DNA of 64,000 bases. Origin: Mycolicibacterium rhodesiae NBB3 (GTDB taxonomy: Bacteria > Actinomycetota > Actinomycetes > Mycobacteriales > Mycobacteriaceae). The position numbers and the translations under genes were made by a program. The first letter of the stretch is position 1. The number at the start of each line of letters is the position of its first letter. This document shows positions 26,370-37,657 of this stretch, in pieces. The stretch covers positions 558,001 through 622,000 of the forward strand of contig NC_016604.1 in the NCBI RefSeq assembly GCF_000230895.2, read 5' to 3'. Under the pieces are notes generated by a model that saw nothing but the letters and a program-made list of their open reading frames with translations, did no database searches and was not told where the DNA came from.

Positions 26370-27467
26370 TCAGCCCAGAAAGTCTCCGAGGGTGCGGCCC
26401 ATCCACGCCTGGTCGATGAGAAACGCGTCATGGCCGTGCCCGCTGTGAAGTACCACTGGTTCGTCTCCGCTGACGCTGCCGGGCGAGTGACGAGCGATGA
26501 ATCGCTGTTGCTCCAACGGAAAGAGCCGGTCGGATTCGATGCCGACGACGAGAAGCGGAGCCGTCGACGACTGCAGCGCGCGTTCGGGGCCCCCACGGCC
26601 ACGCCCGATATCGTGCGAGCTCTTGGCGCCGCCGAGTGTGATGAAGCTGTTCGCGTCGAACGATTCGGCGAACTTGGCTCCGTTCGCACGAAAGTAGGAC
26701 TCGACCACGTACGGTCCCTCGTCGACGTCCTGTCGTGCGCGGCCGAACCGCTCGTTGAACTCGTCGTGAGCGCGGTACTGCAGCATCCCCACCTGCCGGG
26801 CAAGTGCAAGACCGGCGCGCGGCCGCGTGCCGACTCGGCGGTAGAACCCGTCATGAAATTCCGGGTCCAGCTTCACGATCTCGGTCTGCATGGTGTTGGT
26901 CGCGAGCTGTTCGGCGGTCGTCGCCCAAGGAGCCGCGATCACCGCCACGCGTTCGGCTCTACCCTGTTGAGCCACATGCCATTCGAGTGCGTGCATGCCG
27001 CCGAACGACACCCCCACGATCCCGGCCCAGGTGGAAATTCCGAGGTTCTCGCCCAGCCGCACCGCAGCGGCTACCTGGTCGCGGATGGTCAGCGCCGGAA
27101 ACCGGCTCGCCCAATACTGACCGTCAGGTGCGATGCTCGTGGGACCCGTCGATCCGTAGCAGCCGCCGAGAACGTTGGCGGAGATCACGCATAAGCGTTC
27201 GGTGTCCAAGCCGAGGCCCGGCCCTACCACGCCCGACCACCAACCGGCATCCGCTGTGGCGGAGTCACATGCAAGGTGACTATTGGCAGCGAGCCCGTGG
27301 AACACCAAGACCGCATTGCTCTTATCGTCGGCAAGATCGCCGAACACCTCGTAGAAGAGACTTACGTCCGGAAGCGGCGCACCGGATTCGAGAATGAGAT
27401 CGCCGATCGTCGCCCACGCACCACCCGAACGCACCGCATCCTGTCGATCGGTGCTCTGAACACTCAT
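26370..27467 (-). CDS. MetX-like homoserine/serine O-acyltransferase family protein
   Basis: A 365-residue alpha/beta hydrolase of the homoserine O-acetyltransferase family. Family segments are HGLAANSHLA, GWWSGVVGPG, NVLGGCYGSTGPTS, and a nucleophile elbow GVSFGGMHALEW with Ser in the usual place (canonical GGSMGGMQALEW). The C-terminal HSGHGHDAFL supplies the catalytic His. It would transfer an acetyl or other acyl group to homoserine, serine or a related hydroxyl, producing a substrate for the neighbouring sulfhydrylase-like enzyme. It is the first gene of the minus-strand cluster. The elbow changes (Phe for Met, Val for Gly) hint that it is not the housekeeping MetX. Confidence 0.78.
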   Translation of the reverse strand: MSVQSTDRQDAVRSGGAWATIGDLILESGAPLPDVSLFYEVFGDLADDKSNAVLVFHGLAANSHLACDSATADAGWWSGVVGPGLGLDTERLCVISANVLGGCYGSTGPTSIAPDGQYWASRFPALTIRDQVAAAVRLGENLGISTWAGIVGVSFGGMHALEWHVAQQGRAERVAVIAAPWATTAEQLATNTMQTEIVKLDPEFHDGFYRRVGTRPRAGLALARQVGMLQYRAHDEFNERFGRARQDVDEGPYVVESYFRANGAKFAESFDANSFITLGGAKSSHDIGRGRGGPERALQSSTAPLLVVGIESDRLFPLEQQRFIARHSPGSVSGDEPVVLHSGHGHDAFLIDQAWMGRTLGDFLG

Positions 27468-27621
27468 TGCCTCGATTGCATCACCAGGCTGACGCGAAGG
27501 CGAACAGTTTCGATTGCCGTGGTCCGAACTACTTCGCGATCACATGCCCAAGTATGCCCGGAGACAAAATTGGGAATGGTGAACTGGAGGCACGAACCCG
27601 AGAGCGAAGCGAGGTCACCCA

Positions 27622-28362
27622 GTGCTCGGTTTACCGGACGATATCCGTGCCACCCTTTTCGACCTCGACGGAGTACTGACAGATACCGCCAGCGTGCACA
27701 AAAAGGCCTGGAAGTCGATGTTCGACGACTTTCTGGCGGCCGATGCGCAGCGCACAGGGGCGAAATTCGTCCCGTTCGACATCGACTCGGACTACCTGAA
27801 GTACGTGGACGGCAAAAAGCGAGAGGACGGCGTCCGGTCCTTCCTCGCCAGCAGGAACATCGACATTCCCGAGGGCGCCCCCGATGACGGAGGCGATGCG
27901 GTGACGGTTTACGGCCTCGGCAACCGCAAGAACGAGCAATTTCAGCACACGCTGCAGGCCGACGGGGTCGAAGTCTTCGAAGGGTCCCGCCGCTATCTCG
28001 AGGCGGTCGTGGACGCGGGGTTGGCGACCGCGGTGGTGTCGTCGAGCGCAAACACCCGCGAGATCCTGGAGCTGACCGGGCTCGATAGATTCGTCCAGCA
28101 GCGCGTTGACGGGGTCACCCTGCGAGAGGAGAACATCGCCGGCAAGCCCGCCCCGGATTCATTTCTTCGTGCCGCGGAACTCCTCGGCGTCACTCCGGCG
28201 CAGGCCGTCGTGTTCGAGGACGCGCTTTCCGGTGTCGAGGCGGGGCGGGCCGGCAACTTCGGCTACGTGGTCGGCGTCGACCGCATCGGACACGCAGAAG
28301 CGTTGCGGCGCAAGGGTGCCGACGTCGTGGTCACCGATCTGGCCGAGTTGATGTCACGATGA
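27622..28362 (+). CDS. Beta-phosphoglucomutase family HAD phosphatase
   Basis: A 246-residue HAD-superfamily enzyme. [11 protein letters not shown] carries the nucleophile and acid/base aspartates, VVSSSANT is motif [10 protein letters not shown] is motif III with the Lys, and [12 protein letters not shown] is motif IV. Beta-phosphoglucomutases convert beta-glucose 1-phosphate to glucose 6-phosphate. The start is GTG 27622 with GAGG seven bases upstream. The stop overlaps the start of the GH65 gene, and GH65 phosphorylases release exactly beta-glucose 1-phosphate, so the two form one pathway. Corresponds to the recalled M. tuberculosis Rv3400. Confidence 0.92.
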   Translation: MLGLPDDIRATLFDLDGVLTDTASVHKKAWKSMFDDFLAADAQRTGAKFVPFDIDSDYLKYVDGKKREDGVRSFLASRNIDIPEGAPDDGGDAVTVYGLGNRKNEQFQHTLQADGVEVFEGSRRYLEAVVDAGLATAVVSSSANTREILELTGLDRFVQQRVDGVTLREENIAGKPAPDSFLRAAELLGVTPAQAVVFEDALSGVEAGRAGNFGYVVGVDRIGHAEALRRKGADVVVTDLAELMSR

Positions 28363-30719
28363 TCAGTGGGAAGAACTTCACCGTCGAGCCGTGGCACATC
28401 CGCGAAACCTCGTTCGACCTCGACCTCCTCGATGAAGCCGAGTCACTGTTCGCGCTGTCCAACGGGCACATCGGCATGCGAGGCAATCTCGAGGAGGGCG
28501 AACCACACGGACTGCCCGGTACCTATTTGAACTCGTACTACGAGGTGCGTCCACTCCCGTACGCCGAAGCGGGGTTCGGCTATCCCGAGGCCGGTCAGAC
28601 GCTGGTCAACATCACCAACGGCAAACTGATCCGCCTGCTCGTCGATGACGAGCCGTTCGACTTGCGGTACGGCGAACTGCTCGAACATGAACGCGTCCTC
28701 GACATGAGGGCCGGCACACTGACCCGCACCGCGGATTGGCGTTCTCCGGCGGGCAAGCAGGTCAGGGTCGTGTCGACTCGTCTGGTGTCGCTCGCACAAC
28801 GCAGCGTCGCTGCCATCGAGTACACGGTCGAGGCCGTCGATGAATTCGCTCGTGTCACGGTCCAGTCCGAATTGGTGGCCAACGAGCAGCTTCCCGACTC
28901 GGCAGACGACCCCAGGGTGGCCGCCGTACTCGACAATCCGCTGGAAGCCGTTGGACACGAACACTCCGAGTACGGCGCGATCCTCCTACACCGGACCAGG
29001 ATCAGCGAGCTGCTGATGGCCGCGGCGATGACGCACGACGTCGAGGTTCCCGGTCGCGTCGAGGTGACCACCGGCGCCCGCACGGATTGGGCCACCACCA
29101 CGGTGATCTGTGGTCTGCGGCCGGGCCAGAAACTGCGCATCGTGAAATACCTCGCCTATGGGTGGTCCAGTCTGAGATCCCGTCCAGCACTGCGTGATCA
29201 GGTCGCGGCGGCGCTCAGCGGTGCTCGCTACACCGGCTGGGAGGGCCTGCTCGAGTCTCAGCGTGAATATCTCGACGAGTTCTGGGACTCCGCCGATGTG
29301 GAGGTCGAGGGTGACCCCGACAGTCAGCAGGCAGTGCGGTTCGGGCTGTTCCATGTACTGCAGGCCAGTGCGCGCGCCGAACGCCGGGCGATCCCCGGAA
29401 AAGGATTGACGGGCACCGGATACGACGGGCACGCGTTCTGGGATACCGAAGGTTTCGTGCTGCCGCTGCTCACCTACACCGCACCCTATGCGGCCGCCGA
29501 CGCGTTGCGATGGCGCGCCTCCACGTTGGATCTCGCGCGGGAGCGTGCCGCACAACTGAATCTCACCGGCGCCGCGTTCCCGTGGCGCACCATTCGCGGT
29601 GAGGAGTGCTCAGCGTACTGGCCGGCGGGCACTGCCGCCTGGCACGTGAATGCCGACATTGCCATGGCCTTCGAGCGGTACCGCGTCGTGACGGGTGACG
29701 ATTCACTGGAAGCCGAGTGTGGCCTGGCGGTCCTCGTCGAGACCGCGCGGTTGTGGCTGTCGCTGGGGCATCACGACCGATTCGGGGTGTGGCATGTCGA
29801 CGGAGTCACGGGCCCAGACGAGTACACGGCCGTCGTGCGGGACAACGTGTTCACGAATCTGATGGCGGCACACAACCTTCGGACCGCGGCCGAAGGCTGC
29901 CTGCGCCATCCTGACCGCGCCGAAGAGTTGGGGGTCACGGAAGCTGAGATGGCCGATTGGCGCACTGCCGCCGATGACGCGTTCATCCCGTTCGACGACG
30001 ATCTCGGCGTCCATCCGCAGTGCGCAGGATTCACCACGCTCCAGGAGTGGGACTTCGTGACCAACACGACGTATCCGCTTCTGTTGCACGCACCCTATGT
30101 GCGGCTGTACCCGGCACAGGTGATCAAACAGGCGGATCTGGTATTGGCGATGCAGTGGCAGAGCCATGCGTTCACGCTGGAACAGAAGGCGCGCAATGTC
30201 GACTATTACGAGCGCCGGACTACGCGCGACTCATCGCTCTCGGCGTGCACGCAGGCGGTGATGTGCGCCGAAGTCGGCCATCTCGAGTTGGCACATGACT
30301 ACGCGTACGAGGCCGCGCTGATCGACCTTCGCGATCTACACCACAACACCCGCGACGGTCTGCACATGGCGTCGTTGGCGGGAGCGTGGACCGCGTTGGT
30401 GGCAGGCTTCGGTGGGCTGCGCGACGACGACGGGGTGCTGTCGCTCGACCCGCGACTGCCCTCGGGGATCACCCGGCTGCGATTCCGGCTGAGGTGGAGG
30501 GACTTCCGAATCACGGTTGATGTCAACCACGAGAACGTCACCTATACCGTGCGGGACGGGCCGCACACGGCCATGACGATCCGGCACGGGGGCGAAGACC
30601 TCGAGATCAGCACGGACGAGCCGTCGACGGTCGCCATCAAACCGCGAGAGCCGTTGCTTCCGGAGCCGCAACAACCGCCCGGCCGTGAACCGTTACGCCG
30701 CAGGCTGCAGCAAGGTTAG
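28359..30719 (+). CDS. GH65 family disaccharide phosphorylase/hydrolase
   Basis: A 786-residue GH65 protein (kojibiose, trehalose, maltose or nigerose phosphorylase type). The N-terminal beta-sandwich begins with WHIRETSFD and [20 protein letters not shown], the (alpha/alpha)6 barrel carries GHAFWDTE, and VTGPDEYT contains the family catalytic glutamate. A short C-terminal jelly roll ends in a basic tail. With the coupled beta-phosphoglucomutase it would feed alpha-glucoside, possibly trehalose, into glycolysis. The M. tuberculosis equivalent is recalled as Rv3401. The stop overlaps the phoU stop by a few bases (convergent). Confidence 0.92.
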   Translation: MISGKNFTVEPWHIRETSFDLDLLDEAESLFALSNGHIGMRGNLEEGEPHGLPGTYLNSYYEVRPLPYAEAGFGYPEAGQTLVNITNGKLIRLLVDDEPFDLRYGELLEHERVLDMRAGTLTRTADWRSPAGKQVRVVSTRLVSLAQRSVAAIEYTVEAVDEFARVTVQSELVANEQLPDSADDPRVAAVLDNPLEAVGHEHSEYGAILLHRTRISELLMAAAMTHDVEVPGRVEVTTGARTDWATTTVICGLRPGQKLRIVKYLAYGWSSLRSRPALRDQVAAALSGARYTGWEGLLESQREYLDEFWDSADVEVEGDPDSQQAVRFGLFHVLQASARAERRAIPGKGLTGTGYDGHAFWDTEGFVLPLLTYTAPYAAADALRWRASTLDLARERAAQLNLTGAAFPWRTIRGEECSAYWPAGTAAWHVNADIAMAFERYRVVTGDDSLEAECGLAVLVETARLWLSLGHHDRFGVWHVDGVTGPDEYTAVVRDNVFTNLMAAHNLRTAAEGCLRHPDRAEELGVTEAEMADWRTAADDAFIPFDDDLGVHPQCAGFTTLQEWDFVTNTTYPLLLHAPYVRLYPAQVIKQADLVLAMQWQSHAFTLEQKARNVDYYERRTTRDSSLSACTQAVMCAEVGHLELAHDYAYEAALIDLRDLHHNTRDGLHMASLAGAWTALVAGFGGLRDDDGVLSLDPRLPSGITRLRFRLRWRDFRITVDVNHENVTYTVRDGPHTAMTIRHGGEDLEISTDEPSTVAIKPREPLLPEPQQPPGREPLRRRLQQG

Positions 30720-31375
30720 GCCAACTGCTTGGTGGACGGCATGCCACCGGTCGCCTCGAACACGACCCGCCTACCGATCTCCACGGCGTGGTCGGCGAAT
30801 CTCTCGTAATAGCGGCCGAGCAGTGCGACGTCGACCGCCGAACAGACGCCGTCCTGCCAGTTGTGGTCCATCAACAGCGTGAACAGATGCCGGTGTTCTG
30901 CGTCCACGGCGTCATCGAGCTTGTGCATCCGCGACGCCTTCTCCGGATCGCTCGACAGCAGGACCTCACGCGCGGTCCTCGCGAGTTGAACTGCCCCCGC
31001 ACCCATTTCGGTGAAGCTGGCACGAACGTCGTCCGGCAAGGCGCAATCGGGATGTCGCAGCCGCGAGATCCTCGCGACGTGCACCGCGAGCGCACCCATC
31101 CGCTCGATGTCGGCCCCGATGTGGATAGCGCAGACCAACCTCCGCAGGTCGCCGGCGACGGGCTGCTGAAGCGCGAGCAGTCGCAGTGCTGTTTCCTCGG
31201 CCTGACGGCTCATGACCGCGATCTGCTCGTGGGACGCGATGACCTGTTCGGCAAGCGACAGGTCCGCCTCCAGCAGTGCGCGGGTCGCGTCATCCAGGGC
31301 GTTCGCGGCAAGGCCGCACATCTCGGCCAGCCGGACGCCCAGGCCCGACAGTTGTTCGTGATAGGCGGTGCGCAC
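30716..31375 (-). CDS. phoU: PhoU-type phosphate signalling regulator
   Basis: A 219-residue helical protein made of two PhoU repeats. It begins [21 protein letters not shown], as PhoU proteins do, and contains the acidic metal-binding segments [14 protein letters not shown] and [20 protein letters not shown]. PhoU links the Pst transporter to the SenX3-RegX3 type kinase to silence phosphate-starvation genes and has been tied to persistence. I take GTG 31375 since homologs start with x[11 protein letters not shown] 31381 is also possible. No pst genes are adjacent; it stands alone, convergent with the GH65 gene. Confidence 0.9.
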   Translation of the reverse strand: MRTAYHEQLSGLGVRLAEMCGLAANALDDATRALLEADLSLAEQVIASHEQIAVMSRQAEETALRLLALQQPVAGDLRRLVCAIHIGADIERMGALAVHVARISRLRHPDCALPDDVRASFTEMGAGAVQLARTAREVLLSSDPEKASRMHKLDDAVDAEHRHLFTLLMDHNWQDGVCSAVDVALLGRYYERFADHAVEIGRRVVFEATGGMPSTKQLA

Positions 31376-31425
31376 CGGCACTACCTACCCGCGGCCGCCC
31401 ACGTCAAACCTCTGTCGCTCGCCAT

Positions 31426-33159
31426 TCATCCCGCCGAGCTGACCGGTTCTATCGGGAGATGCCGCAACGCCGCGGGCGCATCGGCCGGGACGACGGGGTT
31501 CTCCGGCGGGATCGGCGCAAGCCGCTTGTAGGGCCGGCCCTGGGCGGGGCGCTGGTCCACCTGACCCTTGTTGGGCCACAGCGACGCGGCGCGCTCGGCC
31601 TGCGCGGTGATCGACAGCGACGGGTTGACACCGAGATTCGCTGAGATCGACGCGCCATCGTGCACCGAAAGCGTCGGATAGTTGTAGACCCGCTGATACG
31701 GATCGATGACGCCGTGCTCTGGGCTGTCGCCGATGGCCGCGCCCCCGAGGAAGTGCGCCGTCAGCGGAATGTTGAACAGTTCGCCCCAGGTGCCGCCTGC
31801 GACGCCGTCGATTTTCTTGGCAATCCGGCGGGTCACCTCGTTGCCTGCAGGAATCCACGACGGGTTCGGCTCGCCGTGCCCCTGTCTGCTGTCCAGTCGC
31901 CGGATGCCCAGCTTCGTGCGTCGGGTGAACGTCGTGATCGAGTTGTCCAGATGCTGCATCACCAGCGCGATCATCGTGCGCTCGCTCCAGCGCGTCGGGT
32001 TGAGTAGCCGCAGCAGGTTGCGCGGGTCCGCAGCAGCCTGCTGGAAGAACTGACGCCAGCGTGGCACGTCGGAACCAGTCGGCCCGACGCCGTCGGTCAT
32101 CAGAGTCTGCAGCAGCCCCATCGCATTGCTGCCCTTGCCGTAACGCACTGGTTCGACGTGGGTGTCGGCGGTTGGGTGGATCGACGACGTGATGGCCACA
32201 CCATGCGTCAGGTCCAGGTCCGGTGAGACACTGAAACGTCCTGCACCGACGATGGATTCGGAGTTCGTCCGCGTAAGCACGCCGAGCTTGTCGCTCAGTT
32301 TCGGCAACTTACCCGTGTCGCGCATCTTGAACAGCAGCTTCTGGGTTCCGTAGGTGCCCGCCGCCAGTACCACGTGGGTCGCGGTGTACTTGCGACGCCG
32401 CAACGGCAGCAATCCCGTTCGTGCAGTGCGGATCTCCCACATCCCGTCGGGACGCTGCTCGAAGCTCTTGACGGTCGTCATCGGAATGACTTCCGCGCCC
32501 GCCCTTTCCGCGAGTCCCAGATAGTTCTTGACCAAGGTGTTCTTGGCGCCGTAGCGGCATCCCGTCATGCATGACCCACACTCGATGCATCCGGTGCGCT
32601 CCGGGCCTGCGCCACCGAAGTACGGGTCGGGCACCGTCTTGCCGGGCGTCTTGCCGCCATCCGGACCGAAGAACACGCCCACCGGCGTCGGCACGAAGGT
32701 GTCGCCGACACCCATGTCATCGGCGACTTCCTTCATGATGCGGTCGGCGTCGGTGAACGTCGGGTTCGTCACGACGCCGAGCATCCGCTGGGCCTGGTCG
32801 TAGTGCGGGGTCAGCTCTGCCCGCCAGTCGGTGATGTGCTTCCACTGCGGATCGTTGAAGAACGGATCCGGCGGCACATACAGAGTGTTGGCGTAGTTCA
32901 GCGATCCGCCCCCGACTCCGGCGCCGGCCAGAATCATCACATTGCGCAACAGATGAATTCGTTGGATGCCGTACATCCCGAGCATCGGTGCCCACAAAAA
33001 CTTGCGCAGGTTCCACGAAGTCTTTGCGAACTCGTCGTCGGCGTAGCGCCTGCCGGCTTCCAAAACCCCGACTCGGTAGCCCTTTTCCGTGAGCCGCAAC
33101 GCCGTCACGCTGCCGCCGAATCCCGAACCGATCACCAGGACGTCGTAGTCAGGCTTCAT
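31426..33159 (-). CDS. choD: GMC-type sterol/cholesterol oxidase ChoD
   Basis: A 577-residue flavoenzyme. The FAD motif GSGFGGSVTALRL is at residues 11-23. ECGSCMTGCRYGAKNT and the C-terminal HFLGGAAIGDSPEHGVIDPY are typical of the ChoD group. Annotated as cholesterol oxidase in M. tuberculosis (Rv3409c), though a role in sterol breakdown is disputed. There is no twin-arginine or Sec signal, so it is cytoplasmic. The start ATG 33159 has GGGAGA upstream. An iron-box-like palindrome lies 37-55 bp upstream. It follows guaB2-guaB3 in the same orientation, as in other mycobacteria. Confidence 0.92.
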   Translation of the reverse strand: MKPDYDVLVIGSGFGGSVTALRLTEKGYRVGVLEAGRRYADDEFAKTSWNLRKFLWAPMLGMYGIQRIHLLRNVMILAGAGVGGGSLNYANTLYVPPDPFFNDPQWKHITDWRAELTPHYDQAQRMLGVVTNPTFTDADRIMKEVADDMGVGDTFVPTPVGVFFGPDGGKTPGKTVPDPYFGGAGPERTGCIECGSCMTGCRYGAKNTLVKNYLGLAERAGAEVIPMTTVKSFEQRPDGMWEIRTARTGLLPLRRRKYTATHVVLAAGTYGTQKLLFKMRDTGKLPKLSDKLGVLTRTNSESIVGAGRFSVSPDLDLTHGVAITSSIHPTADTHVEPVRYGKGSNAMGLLQTLMTDGVGPTGSDVPRWRQFFQQAAADPRNLLRLLNPTRWSERTMIALVMQHLDNSITTFTRRTKLGIRRLDSRQGHGEPNPSWIPAGNEVTRRIAKKIDGVAGGTWGELFNIPLTAHFLGGAAIGDSPEHGVIDPYQRVYNYPTLSVHDGASISANLGVNPSLSITAQAERAASLWPNKGQVDQRPAQGRPYKRLAPIPPENPVVPADAPAALRHLPIEPVSSAG

Positions 33160-33195
33160 CGACCCAGTATCTCCCTACCCACCAGTAACATCCAG

Positions 33196-33214
33196 TCAGG
33201 TAAGCCTTACCCAA
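33196..33214 (-). promoter_or_regulatory. Possible IdeR-type iron box upstream of choD
   Basis: The 19-bp site contains the near-palindrome AGGTAAGCCTTACC and agrees with the recalled IdeR consensus TTAGGTTAGGCTAACCTAA at 14 of 19 positions. It sits between guaB3 and choD, where a promoter for choD should lie. Whether IdeR binds is unknown; a generic dyad symmetric site for another factor is an alternative. Confidence 0.4.
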
Positions 33215-33226
33215 AGGGTTGACGGG

Positions 33227-34372
33227 CTATGCGCCGACGGTCAGGCCGACCTTCTGAAATTCCTTGAGATCGCAGTAGCCCGCCTTGGCCATCGACCGGC
33301 GCAGGCCGCCGACCAGGTTCAACGAACCGAACGGGTCGTCGGACGGACCGGTGAGCACTTGACCAAGCGACGGCCGCTCACCGAGCGCCACCTGTAGCAG
33401 AGCACCGCGCGGCAGCGACGGGTGCGCGGCGGCCGCCGGCCAGAACCAGCCGTCACCCAGCGCCTCGGCAGCTGTGGCCAGCGGAGTGCCGAGCACGACG
33501 GCGTCGGCGCCGCAGGCAATCGCTTTGGCCAGATCGCCGGAGGTGTGGATGTCACCGTCGGCAAGCACGTGCACGTAGCGTCCGCCGGTCTCGTCGAGGT
33601 ATTCGCGGCGGGCGGCGGCGGCGTCGGCGATCGCGGTAGCCATCGGCACGCTGATGCCCAACACCTCGTCGCTGGTGGTGACGCCGCGGGTCGAGCCGTA
33701 GCCGACGATGACGCCCGCCGCACCGGTACGCATCAGGTGCAGTGCGGTGCGGTGGTCGAGCACACCGCCCGCCACCACGGGGATGTCGAGTTCGGAAATG
33801 AAGGTCTTGAGGTTCAGCGGTTCGCCGACACCGTGATCCTGGGCGACCCGCTCGGCCGAGATGATCGTGCCCTGGATGACCAGCAGGTCGACGCCCGCCG
33901 CGACCAGAGCCGGCGTCAACGCCTGGGCATTCTGAGGGCTGACCCGCACCGCCGTCGTCACCCCGGCGTCGCGGATCCGCGCGACCGCGGCCCCCAGCAG
34001 GTCGGGGTCCAGCGGTGCGGCATGCAGTTGTTGGAGCAGACGGATCGCAGACGACTCATCGGACGCGGCCGCTGCGGTCTCCAAGACCTCGGCGATCTTC
34101 TCCTCCACGTCAGCGTGCCTGCCGATAAGACCCTCGCCGTTCAGCACCCCGAGGCCGCCGAGACGACCCAGTTCGATGGCGAACTCCGGTGACACCAGCG
34201 CATCGGTCGGATGCGCGACCACCGGGATCTCGAACCGGTACGCATCCAACTGCCAAGCCGTCGAGACGTCCTGGGACGATCTGGTGCGGCGCGACGGCAC
34301 GATGTTGATGTCGTCGAGTTCGTAAGTGCGGCGGGCGGTTCGGCCCATGCCGATCTCAACCATGTCACGCAT
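33227..34372 (-). CDS. guaB3: IMP dehydrogenase-family protein GuaB3
   Basis: A 381-residue IMPDH/GMP-reductase-family TIM-barrel protein found in actinobacteria. Recognised from RRTYELDDINIVPSRRTRSSQDV at the N-terminus and GYCDLKEFQKVGLTVG at the C-terminus. It has the barrel motifs GGVLDHRTALHLMRTGAAGVIVG and ACGADAVVLGTPLA. It lacks the CBS pair and the IMPDH catalytic loop, and its role is not the main IMP oxidation step; some GuaB3 proteins act as GMP reductases. The start may be ATG 34363 (MVEIGMGRTARR). It lies directly after guaB2. Confidence 0.94.
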   Translation of the reverse strand: MRDMVEIGMGRTARRTYELDDINIVPSRRTRSSQDVSTAWQLDAYRFEIPVVAHPTDALVSPEFAIELGRLGGLGVLNGEGLIGRHADVEEKIAEVLETAAAASDESSAIRLLQQLHAAPLDPDLLGAAVARIRDAGVTTAVRVSPQNAQALTPALVAAGVDLLVIQGTIISAERVAQDHGVGEPLNLKTFISELDIPVVAGGVLDHRTALHLMRTGAAGVIVGYGSTRGVTTSDEVLGISVPMATAIADAAAARREYLDETGGRYVHVLADGDIHTSGDLAKAIACGADAVVLGTPLATAAEALGDGWFWPAAAAHPSLPRGALLQVALGERPSLGQVLTGPSDDPFGSLNLVGGLRRSMAKAGYCDLKEFQKVGLTVGA

Positions 34373-34389
34373 GGCTTGGCCTCCCCTTG

Positions 34390-36475
<2,086 letters not shown>

Positions 36476-36490
36476 GGGCGCAACCCTCGC

Positions 36491-37657
36491 TCAATTGCCT
36501 TCGCTGCCGGAACCGGATCCCGCCGCAGGTGCCTCGATGATCGTCGTGACCGGCGCTTGCCGTTCCACCGAAGGTGATTCCCGCTGCGGGGACGGCGCCT
36601 GAACGGTTGCCGTCGGCACCTCGACCGTCGCCGTCGGCACATCGATCGTTGCCGTCGGCACTTCCCTCGGTGCCTCCTGTTGCTCGATGACGGCCGTGGT
36701 GGTCACCGGCGGCAGCTGCGCCACCGACGAAGTGGGCGCTTCGACAGTCGGAGTCACCACGGAAGTGGGCTCCGCCGTCGGCGGCACGGCCGTCTGCGGG
36801 ACCCGGGTCGGCGTGGGCGACGGGACTGACGGCGTGGGCAACGGACCCGACGGGGTGGGCAGCGGTCCGGACGGCGTCGGCAACGGACCCGACGGCGTGG
36901 GCAGCGGACTCGACGATGTCGGTAGCGGCGACGTGGGTGTCGGCAACGACGTGCTCTCCGACGGCGGCGTCGTCTCCGACGAGGTGGTATCCGACGAAGT
37001 CGGCGTCTGCACCACGACCACCTCAGGGAAGGTCGGTGGTGGCACGTCGGGCGGCAGCGTCGCGGCGGCATCCTTCGCCTCGACCTTCACCGTCAGGTCC
37101 TGCCACTGGCTGACCAATGCCTGCTTTTGCGAATCGTCGTTGACCGTCGCGACCGTCGTGGTGATGGTCTGCAACTTGTCCTGCGCTGCTTGCCATTGGC
37201 CCTGGTCCACCAGTTGCTGCACCTCGGCGAGTTGCTGCGAGGCGAGCATGACCGCGTCGTCCCGGGTCGCCTGCTGCTCACCGAAAATCATGGTGCGCAA
37301 TCCATAGAGAGAGTCGCCCGGTTCGGACCCCGCCACAACGCTGACGAAGCCTCCGAGGCACAGCACTGCGGCGGCGGTGGAGCCGACGAGAGTCAGCATC
37401 CTGCGCGAACTCTTACGCGAACGCTGCGCGGCGTCCAAGGCGATCACCGCGTCGCGCGGGGTCACCGGAACGGTCAGTGGTTTCTCGCGGATTTCGTCTC
37501 GCCAACCGGACAGCAGGTTCATCAGCTCGGCCTCGCCGGCATCGGTCGCATACACCGGCTGTTGGGAAGCCAGCGCGTCCAGGAACCGGTCCGACCGGTT
37601 GATCTCGTTGAGCGACGGGTCGCCCCCACTTGGAGTAAAGCGTCCGAAGTCAGGCAT
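36491..37657 (-). CDS. rsdA: Anti-sigma-D factor RsdA
   Basis: A 388-residue single-pass membrane protein. Residues 1-85 are the cytoplasmic SigD-binding part (SLNEINRSDRFLDALA). Residues 87-109 form the membrane helix (MLTLVGSTAAAVLCLGGFVSV). A periplasmic helical segment is followed by about 190 residues rich in Pro, Thr and Ser. That tail carries PLPTPSG heptad repeats and three VPTAT(I/V) repeats. There is no zinc HxxxCxxC motif, consistent with the known RsdA class, which releases SigD after proteolysis. The ATG overlaps the sigD stop by 8 bp. The long extracytoplasmic tail may be glycosylated or cell-wall spanning (inference). Confidence 0.9.
   Translation of the reverse strand: MPDFGRFTPSGGDPSLNEINRSDRFLDALASQQPVYATDAGEAELMNLLSGWRDEIREKPLTVPVTPRDAVIALDAAQRSRKSSRRMLTLVGSTAAAVLCLGGFVSVVAGSEPGDSLYGLRTMIFGEQQATRDDAVMLASQQLAEVQQLVDQGQWQAAQDKLQTITTTVATVNDDSQKQALVSQWQDLTVKVEAKDAAATLPPDVPPPTFPEVVVVQTPTSSDTTSSETTPPSESTSLPTPTSPLPTSSSPLPTPSGPLPTPSGPLPTPSGPLPTPSVPSPTPTRVPQTAVPPTAEPTSVVTPTVEAPTSSVAQLPPVTTTAVIEQQEAPREVPTATIDVPTATVEVPTATVQAPSPQRESPSVERQAPVTTIIEAPAAGSGSGSEGN
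36837..36920. repeat. Four imperfect 21-bp repeats inside rsdA
   Basis: Units start at 36837, 36858, 36879 and 36900, each encoding the heptad (S/P)GPLPTP on the minus strand, with the most distal copy degenerate (SSPLPTP). The units differ by a few bases. They keep frame because 21 is a multiple of three, so copy-number change would alter only the length of the periplasmic tail. Confidence 0.85.

Noticed and set aside
27468..27621. SAM or other sulfur-related riboswitch upstream of the MetX-like gene
   Set aside because: I looked for long conserved stems and a terminator or anti-terminator pair in this 154-bp region and saw none that I could support; a covariance-model search would decide.
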